A DNA stretch of 64,000 nucleotides from Aquibium sp. ELW1220 (lineage in GTDB: Bacteria; Pseudomonadota; Alphaproteobacteria; Rhizobiales; Rhizobiaceae): NCBI RefSeq assembly GCF_030398385.1, contig NZ_JAOAOQ010000003.1:226011-290010 (forward strand). Reading direction: 5' to 3'. The position numbers were made by a program, and so were the translations under genes. The notes under the pieces are model-generated. The model searched no databases and had not been told where the DNA came from. It saw only the letters and a program-made list of their open reading frames with translations. This document shows positions 28,145 to 35,102 of the stretch, piece after piece (the first letter of the stretch is position 1; every line of letters begins with the position of its first letter).

Positions 28145-28786
28145 ATGCATGAGTGGGGACAGATGAGACAAAGGGGAACTGCGGGGCTGTTCCAGTATTG
28201 GAACAAGCTGCGCGACGGTCGCCCGGCGCCCAGGCGCACCGAGATAGAACCGGCCGACATCAAGTCGATGCTGGCCGACACGTTCATCCTGGAACGCGAC
28301 CTGCGCGGCGATGCGGTCTTCCGGCTGGCCGGGACGCGGCTCTGTGCCACTTTCGGACGCGAGCTCAAGGGCTTCGCCTTCACGTCGCTGTGGACCCACG
28401 CCGATCAGCCGAAGGCAGCGCGGCTGGCGCTCGGGACGCTGCTCGAGAAGTCGGTGACGGTGACCACCCTCCTCGGCACGACCGAAAGCGGCCGGTCGCT
28501 CGACTTCGAACTGCTGCTCCTCCCGCTCGAGGGCGGCGCCGAAAACCCGCGGGCGATGGGTTCGCTGTGCCCGGCGGAAAAACCCTACTGGCTCGGAGCC
28601 GAGCCCATCGTCCAGTGCCGGGTCGACGGCATCCGGACCATCGATCCGGACCGCGAACCACTTCAGGGCGAGGGCATGATGCAGGTCGATGCCCCGCCGC
28701 TCGCCCCCGGCCAGGCAACGCTGGCGGGAACGCCGGCGCGCCGCTTCCGCCATCTCGTGGTGATCGAAGGGGGCCGAAACCGCTGA
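28145..28786 (+). CDS. PAS_5-family (PF07310-like) PAS domain protein
   Basis: 213 residues. The conserved pattern LFQYWNKLRDGRPAPRRTEIEPADIKSML followed by RLAGTRLCATFGRELKGFAFTSLW is typical of the PAS_5 family common in Hyphomicrobiales and Caulobacter (where MopJ-like members affect the cell cycle). No output domain is attached, so it probably works through protein contacts. Start ATG 28145 is chosen; ATG 28163, right after a GGGGAC, is equally possible. It is followed by the double PilZ gene on the same strand. Confidence 0.8.
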   Translation: MHEWGQMRQRGTAGLFQYWNKLRDGRPAPRRTEIEPADIKSMLADTFILERDLRGDAVFRLAGTRLCATFGRELKGFAFTSLWTHADQPKAARLALGTLLEKSVTVTTLLGTTESGRSLDFELLLLPLEGGAENPRAMGSLCPAEKPYWLGAEPIVQCRVDGIRTIDPDREPLQGEGMMQVDAPPLAPGQATLAGTPARRFRHLVVIEGGRNR

Positions 28787-28980
28787 TTGCATGCCTTTGC
28801 GTCAGCTTCGCGGGTTGCAACCCCGCCTGCCGAGCCGAAACCTTAGAGACTGCTTAAATGATCGTGTCGAAAAAGCGGCCGGCACAACCCCGGATTACCG
28901 ACTGTTAACCCATCCCGGTCATATTGATGAAAGCCCTTCGAGGCCATCTTGATCGGATCATGGGTAGAACAGGGACAGCG

Positions 28981-29598
28981 ATGACGTCAGCGGCCACAGA
29001 TGCCATGCCGTCCAGGGCCGAGAGGCGTTACTTCCAGCGCGTGCGGGTCAAGGTATATGGCCGCTTCATGCTGGAGGATCGCACCGAGCATCCCTGTCAG
29101 GTCATCGACATGTCTCCGGGCAATGCACTTCTGCGCGCCGACCGCGTCGGCGAACTCGGCGAGAAGGTCATCGCCTACATCGATCACATCGGCCGCATCG
29201 AAGGCGTCGTGACGCGCATTTCCAGCGACGGCTTCGCAATGACCATCGTCGCGTCGGAACGCAAGAAGGACAAGCTCGCCGCGCAGCTCACCTGGCTCGC
29301 CAACAAGCACGAGCTCGACCTTCCCGAGGACCGCCGCCACGACCGCGTTTCGCCGCGCAATCCGATCAGCGTGCTGCAACTCGCAGACGGGCGACAGTAC
29401 CAGTGCCGCATCGTCGACCTCTCGCTCTCCGGCGCCGCCGTGGAGATCGACGTCCGCCCCGCGCTTGGAACGCCGGTCACGCTCGGCACCATGCGCGGTC
29501 GCGTCGTCCGGCATTTCGAGGATGGCGTCGCGGTCGAGTTCGCTGCCGTCCAGCGCGTCGATGCGCTCGAGGCCGAGTTCTCCGACGACGACCGGTAG
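28981..29598 (+). CDS. Double PilZ-domain protein (probable c-di-GMP effector)
   Basis: About 205 residues with two PilZ modules. The first (about residues 12-95) has RRYFQRVRV and VIDMSPGNALL; the second (about 117-200) has DRRHDRVSPRNPI and CRIVDLSLSGAAVEI, a good RxxxR plus D/NxSxxG match for cyclic di-GMP binding. The first module's DMSPGN is a slightly degenerate version. No membrane segment. I chose ATG 28981, six bases after AGGGA; ATG 28924 and 28927 are upstream alternatives. GTTAAC lies upstream at 28904-28909. Confidence 0.88.
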   Translation: MTSAATDAMPSRAERRYFQRVRVKVYGRFMLEDRTEHPCQVIDMSPGNALLRADRVGELGEKVIAYIDHIGRIEGVVTRISSDGFAMTIVASERKKDKLAAQLTWLANKHELDLPEDRRHDRVSPRNPISVLQLADGRQYQCRIVDLSLSGAAVEIDVRPALGTPVTLGTMRGRVVRHFEDGVAVEFAAVQRVDALEAEFSDDDR

Positions 29599-29873
29599 CC
29601 GGCCGCCCGCGGCCCGCTTTCATCACCGCTCCCTTCCTGCGAAGGTCCGCGCCCCTGCGGCTGCCGTCGCGTTCCGCGGCCGTCCGGCGCGGAGGCGCCC
29701 GCGCGCACGGCGTTCGAAACCGCGATTTCGACTAGAAATTTAGCAAAATTCACGTCTCTTTTTAGTCTTGTTTATATTACATCGCATACGCGTTTTACTT
29801 AAATCTCCAGCGACAACTTTGCCTGGAATAAATCCGTCCCTGTCATTGTGCCTTCAAACGGGGAGACACAGCG
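29599..29873. other. Intergenic region with an AT-rich stretch before the BTLCP gene
   Basis: The first half is GC-rich and without signals. From about 29,730 to 29,850 the sequence becomes AT-rich (runs such as AGAAATTTAGCAAAATTC and TTGTTTATATTACAT), unusual for this genome, and most likely contains the promoter of the peptidase gene. I do not see a clear -35/-10 pair. No terminator for the PilZ gene was found. Confidence 0.4.
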
Positions 29874-30479
29874 ATGGGGTTTCGGGACAGGGTGGTCGCG
29901 TTGATGTCGGCGGGCATGTTGCTCGCCATCGTGCCGACGACCGGATTCGCGTCCGGCACGTCGATGCCGACGGGAGGCCGCACGACGCAGCCGGTCGGCC
30001 ATTACGAGTTCTGCAAGCGCATGCCGTCGGACTGCGCCGACCGCGCCCGGACGAGCCGTCCCGTCGACCTGACGCGCAAGCTCTGGGACAGGATCGTCGC
30101 GATCAACCATGACGTGAATGCGTCGGTCGCGCCGCGCACCGATTACGAGATGTGGGGTCGCGAGGAGTACTGGTCCTATCCGACGGATGTCGGCGACTGC
30201 GAGGACTATGTGCTCGAGAAGCGCCGCCGCCTCAAGGAGATCGGCATACCCGCCGGCAACCTGCTGATCACCGTGGTTCGTCAGCCGAACGGAGACGGCC
30301 ATGCCGTCCTCACCGTGGAGACGAGCCTCGGCGATTTCATCCTGGACAATCTCGAGACCCGGGTTCTCGCCTGGACGGACACGGACTACCGCTACCTGAA
30401 GCGGCAGTCTGACCGCGACGCGAGCGTCTGGATCTCGATCGGCGACGACCGCAACGTCGCCGTCGGCAGCGTCAGATAG
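29874..30479 (+). CDS. Transglutaminase-like cysteine peptidase, BTLCP family
   Basis: 201 residues: a signal peptide (VVALMSAGMLLAIVPTTGFA), then the PF06035 BTLCP core with the catalytic triad in order: Cys in VGDCEDYVLEKRRRL, His in GHAVLTV and Asp in FILDNLETRV. LapG, the periplasmic protease that releases large adhesins in response to c-di-GMP, belongs to the same superfamily, but the short rhizobial members have no known substrate. Position one gene downstream of a PilZ protein is suggestive. GGGGAG precedes the ATG. A strong terminator follows. Confidence 0.88.
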   Translation: MGFRDRVVALMSAGMLLAIVPTTGFASGTSMPTGGRTTQPVGHYEFCKRMPSDCADRARTSRPVDLTRKLWDRIVAINHDVNASVAPRTDYEMWGREEYWSYPTDVGDCEDYVLEKRRRLKEIGIPAGNLLITVVRQPNGDGHAVLTVETSLGDFILDNLETRVLAWTDTDYRYLKRQSDRDASVWISIGDDRNVAVGSVR

Positions 30480-30537
30480 AGTTTTGTAGAGGTTCCCGGT
30501 CGAGTCCCCACCCCCCGTCCCCAACGACCGGGCACAT

Positions 30538-30577
30538 GGAGCCGGCCCCTGTCCCCGGGCCGGCTCCTCCTTTTTTT
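30538..30577 (+). terminator. Intrinsic terminator after the BTLCP gene
   Basis: GGAGCCGGCCC / GGGCCGGCTCC form a perfect 11-bp stem with an 8-base loop, followed by TCC and seven Ts. A weaker stem (CCCGGTCG / CGACCGGG) lies just upstream. Strong rho-independent terminator for the rightward gene. Confidence 0.92.
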
Positions 30578-30612
30578 CAGGAGAGCCCGGCCCGATCCGG
30601 GACGAGCGGGGG

Positions 30613-31140
30613 TCAGGCGGGCGTCAGGCCCTTCGCGAAGCGGCGACCGTTCTCGACATAGTGGTTCGCCGACCAGCGCAGGAGTTCGATCGCCTTGTCG
30701 TCGAGCTGGCGGATGGCCTTGGCCGGCGAGCCGACGATCAGCGAGTTCGGCGGAAATTCCTTGCCCTCGGTGACCAGCGCGCCGGCACCCACCAGCGAGT
30801 TCTCGCCGATGCGGGCGCCGTTCAGCACGATCGCCCCCATGCCGATCAGGCTGTTGTCGCCGATGGTGCAGCCGTGCAGCATCGCGCGGTGGCCGATCGT
30901 GCAGCCCTTGCCGATCGTCAGCGGAAAGCCGATGTCGGTGTGCATGACCGTGTGCTCCTGCACGTTCGATCCCGCGCCGATCTCGATCGGCTCGTTGTCG
31001 CCGCGCAGCACCGCCCCGAACCAGATGCCGACGTCGCGGCCGATCCGCAGCCGGCCGATCAGGGTCGCGTCCGGCGCGATCCAGTTCGTCGCGGCATCCT
31101 CGAACTGCGGCTTCACGCCGTCGAGCGCATAGATGGGCAT
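30613..31140 (-). CDS. Gamma-class carbonic anhydrase-like hexapeptide protein
   Basis: A 175-residue left-handed beta-helix of hexapeptide repeats (IGRLRIGRDVGIWFGAVLRGDNEPIEIG and following). The zinc histidines are conserved: HTVMHTDIG and IGHRAMLHGC give the three-His pattern of gamma-carbonic anhydrases. Enzymatic activity within this family varies and many members are uncharacterised, so carbonic anhydrase is a family call. It is the last gene of a leftward pair with a small membrane protein. Confidence 0.9.
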   Translation of the reverse strand: MPIYALDGVKPQFEDAATNWIAPDATLIGRLRIGRDVGIWFGAVLRGDNEPIEIGAGSNVQEHTVMHTDIGFPLTIGKGCTIGHRAMLHGCTIGDNSLIGMGAIVLNGARIGENSLVGAGALVTEGKEFPPNSLIVGSPAKAIRQLDDKAIELLRWSANHYVENGRRFAKGLTPA

Positions 31141-31171
31141 GGTCTGTGGGTCTCCTCGCCTCTTCGTCGGA

Positions 31172-31501
31172 TCAGGAAATCAGGCCGCCGAGGAAGAATG
31201 CGACGTCGACGACGACGATGCCCGTCAGGAATGCCCAGGTCATCGCCAGCGCGGCGCTGCTTCCGACCGTGGTCCAGCCGACGCGGCGCGCCCGGAAAGC
31301 CTCGAGAGCCTCGTTGAACAGCATGAAGGGACCGGCGAAGGCGGCCAGCACCACCGAGCGCAGCGGCCGGCGCATCGTCACGAAGGGTTCGGCGAAGGCG
31401 AGCCGCCGCCCGCTCCACATCTCCAGCAGCACGCCGAGCATGCCGCCGGCGACGAGCCCGCTCACGAATACGAAGGATACGATCCAAACACCGGTCATCA
31501 T
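31172..31501 (-). CDS. Small membrane protein of unknown function
   Basis: 109 residues with three hydrophobic stretches: residues 2-27, about 50-63 and about 80-107. The charged middle segment (EMWSGRRLAFAEPFVTMRRPLRS) should lie on one side of the membrane. I do not recognise a family with confidence. Two adjacent ATGs (31501 and 31498) can serve as start. It precedes the gamma-carbonic anhydrase gene on the same strand by about 30 bases and is divergent from the next gene. Confidence 0.7.
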   Translation of the reverse strand: MMTGVWIVSFVFVSGLVAGGMLGVLLEMWSGRRLAFAEPFVTMRRPLRSVVLAAFAGPFMLFNEALEAFRARRVGWTTVGSSAALAMTWAFLTGIVVVDVAFFLGGLIS

Positions 31502-31614
31502 TTACCGCCCGTTTACCATGGCAGACGAAGGTCGTCACCGGTTGCCGCAAAATGCGTGCCGGTTATCCCGTGCCATGACGGGACGGTGGCAGCGGTAGGA
31601 GCTTGGACGGGACA

Positions 31615-32349
31615 ATGCAGGCATCGGCGGGACAGGGCGCGGCGACGCGGCGGATCGACGACCGGCTGATGGTGAAGGTCTTCGTCGCCTTCGCCCTGCT
31701 GGCGCTGGTCTCGGCGCTGATCAGCGTCGGCGGCAAGTGGGTCGGCCGCTCCATCGCGCTCGCCGGCCATACCGAGGACGCCACGCCGCGCGAGATCGTC
31801 ATCGGCAACAACGTCGTCGTCGTTCCCGCCAACGCCATACGGTTCGAGGACGACCGTCGCGACGGCGTCGCCTCCTCGCTGCGTCTCTATCTGCGATGGC
31901 CGGACCTGCAGGGCTATAGCGCGGCTGCGCGCGACGACTTCAACCACGCCGACGGATCGCGCAACATCCTGTTCGTCTCCTTCGAGCAGCAGATCATGTC
32001 GCGCGACATGAGCGGACGCTTCGATCCGATCTATGCATCGCTGATCGAGCCGGCGGGAACGCCGGGCCCGGCCGGCGTGACGCTGCACGGCTTCAAGCCG
32101 CAGTCGGGATATCTGGACGAAAGCCTGGCGGTCGGTCCCCAACGCGCGGGCAGCCGCTTCGTGGCGCGCTGCCTGACGGGCGCGGTCGCAGCCGAATCGC
32201 TGGCCGACTGCGAGCGCGATCTCGTCGTCGGCGACCGGCTCGTGCTGGTCTACCGCTTTCCGTCACGTCTTCTGGGGGAATGGAAGCAGCTGGACGATGC
32301 CATGCTCGCCTATGCGCGCAAGGCGCTGAAGACGCCGCGCGGGGGCTGA
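31615..32349 (+). CDS. Membrane-anchored protein of unknown function
   Basis: About 244 residues: a short cytoplasmic N-terminus, one transmembrane segment (FVAFALLALVSALISVGGKWV, about residues 23-43), then a periplasmic domain of about 200 residues with PREIVIGNNVVVVPANAIRFEDDRR, LRLYLRWPDLQGYS, and two cysteines (RCLTG and ADCERD) that could form a disulfide. This resembles conserved hypothetical proteins of rhizobia; no function is known to me. ATG 31615 is preferred over TTG 31603. Confidence 0.72.
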   Translation: MQASAGQGAATRRIDDRLMVKVFVAFALLALVSALISVGGKWVGRSIALAGHTEDATPREIVIGNNVVVVPANAIRFEDDRRDGVASSLRLYLRWPDLQGYSAAARDDFNHADGSRNILFVSFEQQIMSRDMSGRFDPIYASLIEPAGTPGPAGVTLHGFKPQSGYLDESLAVGPQRAGSRFVARCLTGAVAAESLADCERDLVVGDRLVLVYRFPSRLLGEWKQLDDAMLAYARKALKTPRGG

Positions 32350-32370
32350 GCCCCGGCGCGGCGGCGGGCG

Positions 32371-32577
32371 TCAGAGATCGACGTCGAGGATCGCCATCGA
32401 GAAATTGTAGGACAGTTCGCCGTCCTCGTCGTCCTTGAAGATGATGCCGAGGAACTCGTCACCGACGTAGAGCTCGCACGAATCGTCCTTGCGCGGACGT
32501 GCCTTCACGGAAAGCGAGGCGTTCTGGAAGACGCGCTTGAAGTAGGCGTCCAGCTTCCTGATTTCTTCGGCTTTCAA
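32371..32577 (-). CDS. DUF3126 family protein
   Basis: A 68-residue protein with the compact DUF3126 pattern: EIRKLDAYFKRVFQN, KARPRKDDSCELYVGDEFLGIIFKDDEDGELSYNFSMAILDVDL. Function unknown. Family members start with the equivalent of LKAEEIRKL, so I chose TTG 32577, eight bases after GGGAGA, although the frame is open further upstream. It lies between cysE and a convergent membrane protein gene. Confidence 0.85.
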   Translation of the reverse strand: MKAEEIRKLDAYFKRVFQNASLSVKARPRKDDSCELYVGDEFLGIIFKDDEDGELSYNFSMAILDVDL

Positions 32578-32729
32578 ATCGACTTCTCCCGGTCGGTGTG
32601 CGTGATGCGCCTGCCTGGGCACGCGTCATGCGTGCCCGCGTTCGCAGGCTTCTGGCATGCCCGCCGCCGACCTGTAAACCCCGCAGACAGCCACGCCGGC
32701 TTCCGATCGCCGGGCGCGGCGGGCGTGCG

Positions 32730-33548
32730 TCAATCGCTGCCGATCAGCTGGTCCATGGCGCGCGAGGGCTCGGCGCAGCCGGCCTCGCCGACGATCCGGG
32801 CCGGAACGCCCGCCACCGTCTTGTTGTGCGGCACGGCGGAAAGCACCACCGAGCCGGACGCGATCTTGCTGCAATGGCCGATCTCGATGTTGCCGAGGAT
32901 CTTGGCGCCCGCGCCGATCAGCACACCGTCGCGGATCTTGGGATGGCGGTCGCCGGTCTCCTTGCCGGTGCCGCCGAGCGTCACGCCCTGCAGGATCGAG
33001 ACATTGTCGCCGATGACGGCGGTGGCGCCGACGACGAGACCGGTCGCGTGATCGAGGAAGATGCCCTTGCCGATGCGCGAGGCGGGGTTGATGTCGGTCT
33101 GGAACACGGCCGAGGAGCGGCTCTGCAGATAGAGCGCGAAGTCCTGGCGGCCCTCTTTCCACAACCAGTGCGCCAGCCGGTGCGTCTGGATCGCGTGGAA
33201 GCCCTTGAAGTAGAGCACCGGCATGATGAAGCGGTCGCAGGCCGGATCGCGGTCGTAATAGGCCTGGATGTCGACGCGCATGGTCGTGCTCCAGGACGGA
33301 TCGGCCTTGAGCATGGTCCGGAAGGTCTGGCCGATCAGGCTTGCGGAGATGTCGCCATGGTCGAGCCGCTCGGCGATGCGGTGGATCACCGCCTCTTCCA
33401 GCGTCTCCTGGTTCAGGATCGTCGAATAGAGGAAGGCCGCCATCAGCGGGTCGCGCGCGACGGCCTCCTCGGCCTCGCGGCGGACCGAATCCCAGATCGG
33501 ATCGATCGGGCGGATGTCGCTCGATCGCGCGTTGCTGCGTGTGCTCAT
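32730..33548 (-). CDS. cysE: Serine O-acetyltransferase
   Basis: A 272-residue enzyme making O-acetyl-L-serine, the first committed step of cysteine synthesis. The N-terminal helical domain (IWDSVRREAEEAVARDPLMAAFLYSTILNQ) is followed by the DPACDRFIMPVLYFKGFHAIQTHRLAHWLW segment and a left-handed beta-helix with the catalytic DHATGLVVG and the hexapeptide repeats VSILQGVTLGGTG. The C-terminal tail (SRAMDQLIGSD) lacks the terminal Ile that docks into CysK, so the CysEK complex may be altered. ATG 33548 follows GGGAG. Confidence 0.95.
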   Translation of the reverse strand: MSTRSNARSSDIRPIDPIWDSVRREAEEAVARDPLMAAFLYSTILNQETLEEAVIHRIAERLDHGDISASLIGQTFRTMLKADPSWSTTMRVDIQAYYDRDPACDRFIMPVLYFKGFHAIQTHRLAHWLWKEGRQDFALYLQSRSSAVFQTDINPASRIGKGIFLDHATGLVVGATAVIGDNVSILQGVTLGGTGKETGDRHPKIRDGVLIGAGAKILGNIEIGHCSKIASGSVVLSAVPHNKTVAGVPARIVGEAGCAEPSRAMDQLIGSD

Positions 33549-33682
33549 GCTGTCGCTCCCTTCACGCCCCCTTGGGCGCTCCCTGGTTTCGCGCCCTTGC
33601 CGGGTCGCGCAACATAGGCCAGAACCGCTTCCCATAGAACTGCGAATTCCTCAACACACTCTTCAATTGGATTGAAACGGGC

Positions 33683-34483
33683 GTGAATCAAGCCGAAACC
33701 GATCCGCGCATCCGCGTCTCCCGGTCCGATGACGGCATCGTGAGCGTCACCATCGACCGCGCCGACAAGAAGAACGCCCTTACCCTGTCGATGTGGCAGA
33801 CCCTGGCAGCAGTCTTTCCGCGCGAGGCAGCCGATCCGTCCACCCGCGTCATCGTGCTGACCGGCGCCGGGGCCGACTTCTGCGCCGGCGCCGACATCGG
33901 CGAATTCGGCGACCTGCGCGGCGCTGCCGCGACCGCCCGCGGCTACGAGGCGGCGAACTCGGCTGCCTTCCGGGCGATTCGCGAATCGGCCGTGCCGACG
34001 ATCGCGGCCATCGCGGGCATCTGCTTCGGCGGCGGCTTCGGCATCGCGGCGGCCTGCGACCTGCGCCTGGCCACGCGCGATGCCCGCTTCTCCGTGCCCG
34101 CCGCCCGCCTCGGGCTCGCCTATCCGCAGGACGCCATGCAGGACATCGTCCGCGCCTGCGGACCGCAGCTCGCCAAGCATCTGGCCTTCACGGCCGCGCG
34201 CCTGACGGCCGATCAGGCCAGGGACGCGGGCATCCTGCTCGAGACGGTCGCCGACCGCCCTGCCCTCGACGCCCGCGCAGCCGAGATCGCCGCCGCCATC
34301 GCCTGCAACGCACCGCTCTCGGTCCGCGCCTCGAAGGCCTCGATCGCCGCCGTCGAGAGCCGCAGGCCCGCGGATGCGGCCCGCGCACGCGAACTGGGCG
34401 ACGCGACCTTCGACAGCGCCGACTACGCCGAGGGCCGCGCAGCCTTCGCCGCGCGCCGCGCGCCGCGCTTCCGCGGGCTCTGA
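33683..34483 (+). CDS. Enoyl-CoA hydratase/isomerase family protein
   Basis: A 266-residue crotonase-fold protein. VIVLTGAGADFCAGADIGEF forms the first half of the oxyanion hole and AAIAGICFGGGFGIAAACDLRLAT the second. Of the two catalytic glutamates of true hydratases, the position equivalent to Glu144 falls at FGGGFG and is not obviously Glu, and the second region reads LGLAYPQDAM with no Glu, so classical hydration is doubtful. It may be a different crotonase-superfamily enzyme. The GTG start is about 135 bases from the divergent cysE. Confidence 0.85.
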   Translation: MNQAETDPRIRVSRSDDGIVSVTIDRADKKNALTLSMWQTLAAVFPREAADPSTRVIVLTGAGADFCAGADIGEFGDLRGAAATARGYEAANSAAFRAIRESAVPTIAAIAGICFGGGFGIAAACDLRLATRDARFSVPAARLGLAYPQDAMQDIVRACGPQLAKHLAFTAARLTADQARDAGILLETVADRPALDARAAEIAAAIACNAPLSVRASKASIAAVESRRPADAARARELGDATFDSADYAEGRAAFAARRAPRFRGL

Positions 34484-34575
34484 AGCCGCTTGACGCGCTG
34501 CGCCGCAGCCAGCCGCGGCGCGGCACGTCGAGCCGTCGCTCGCCGCCGATCCGTCCCCGCTATCCACATGCTTGC

Positions 34576-34591
34576 ACACAATATCTAGCGT
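34576..34591. promoter_or_regulatory. Distal NrdR-like box
   Basis: ACACAATATCTAGCGT agrees with the NrdR consensus (acaCwAtATaTwGtgt) except near the 3' end. It stands alone about 510 bases upstream of nrdJ, without a partner at the usual 31-32 bp spacing, so its relevance is less certain than that of the proximal pair. Confidence 0.45.
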
Positions 34592-34822
34592 CATCGCTCC
34601 GTCATGAAACGAGGCCTTGACGCTCCGGTACGAGTCGCATTTTATGGGGTCGTACCCGTGTTGAGGGTGCGGCCGGCGCGTTTAGAGACCGGTCTTCATT
34701 TCCGGATTTTCCTGCGTTTCTGGGGTGTGCCGACGGTTTGCGAGGGCCGTTGGCCCGTGTTCGCGTTCGGGCTTGCGAGGAGACGTGCAGACAAGTCGAG
34801 GGGTTGGTTAAATCTTCTGTTA

Positions 34823-34869
34823 ACACTATATTTAGTGTTTGCGCCCTACCCTGACACTAGATACGGATG
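34823..34869. promoter_or_regulatory. Tandem NrdR boxes in the nrdJ promoter region
   Basis: ACACTATATTTAGTGT at 34823-34838 is an almost perfect NrdR palindrome. A second, weaker copy starts with ACACTA at 34854, exactly 31 bp (three helical turns) further on, the spacing known for paired NrdR sites. NrdR represses ribonucleotide reductase genes when dATP is high. This makes nrdJ a likely NrdR target. Confidence 0.8.
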
Positions 34870-35102
34870 ACGGCATTCACACCCACCGAGTCGTATCGAC
34901 GAGTGGAATCGGAACCCGCGAGGGTTCGTCCGAAGCTGGACGGCGCCCGTTGGAGGCGTCGAAGACGGTGTTCAGGCGACAGCGTGCGGAAGGAGAACCG
35001 GCGATCTTCGCGGATTGCCGGAGCGGCGGACCATGCGGCTTTCGCGGGGGTATGTGCCCCCCGCCGCAAAGACGCTATATATAGATGTCAAAGGGACAGA
35101 CC

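Larger units (their letters stand above)
34484..35102. other. 619-bp intergenic region upstream of nrdJ
   Basis: No supported protein gene. It holds one NrdR-like box at 34576-34591 and a tandem pair at 34823-34869 (listed separately), GTTAAC at 34819-34824, and a roughly 230-base leader ending in a GC-rich hairpin (GCGGGGG-TATGTG-CCCCCGC region, 35045-35064). I looked for a cobalamin riboswitch, expected for B12-linked genes, and did not see its conserved B12 box. Confidence 0.5.

Noticed and set aside
34812..34824. TTAA...TTAA pair as a full CtrA site before nrdJ
   Set aside because: The two TTAA elements (34808-34811 and 34820-34823) are separated by eight, not seven, bases. The NrdR boxes explain the AT-rich stretch better.
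34604..34870. An 88-codon open frame upstream of nrdJ on the plus strand
   Set aside because: It lies across the NrdR boxes, has no recognisable motif and starts without a convincing ribosome-binding site. The region is better read as promoter and leader.
34870..35100. Cobalamin riboswitch in the nrdJ leader
   Set aside because: I searched for the conserved B12 box and neighbouring core elements by eye and found none.
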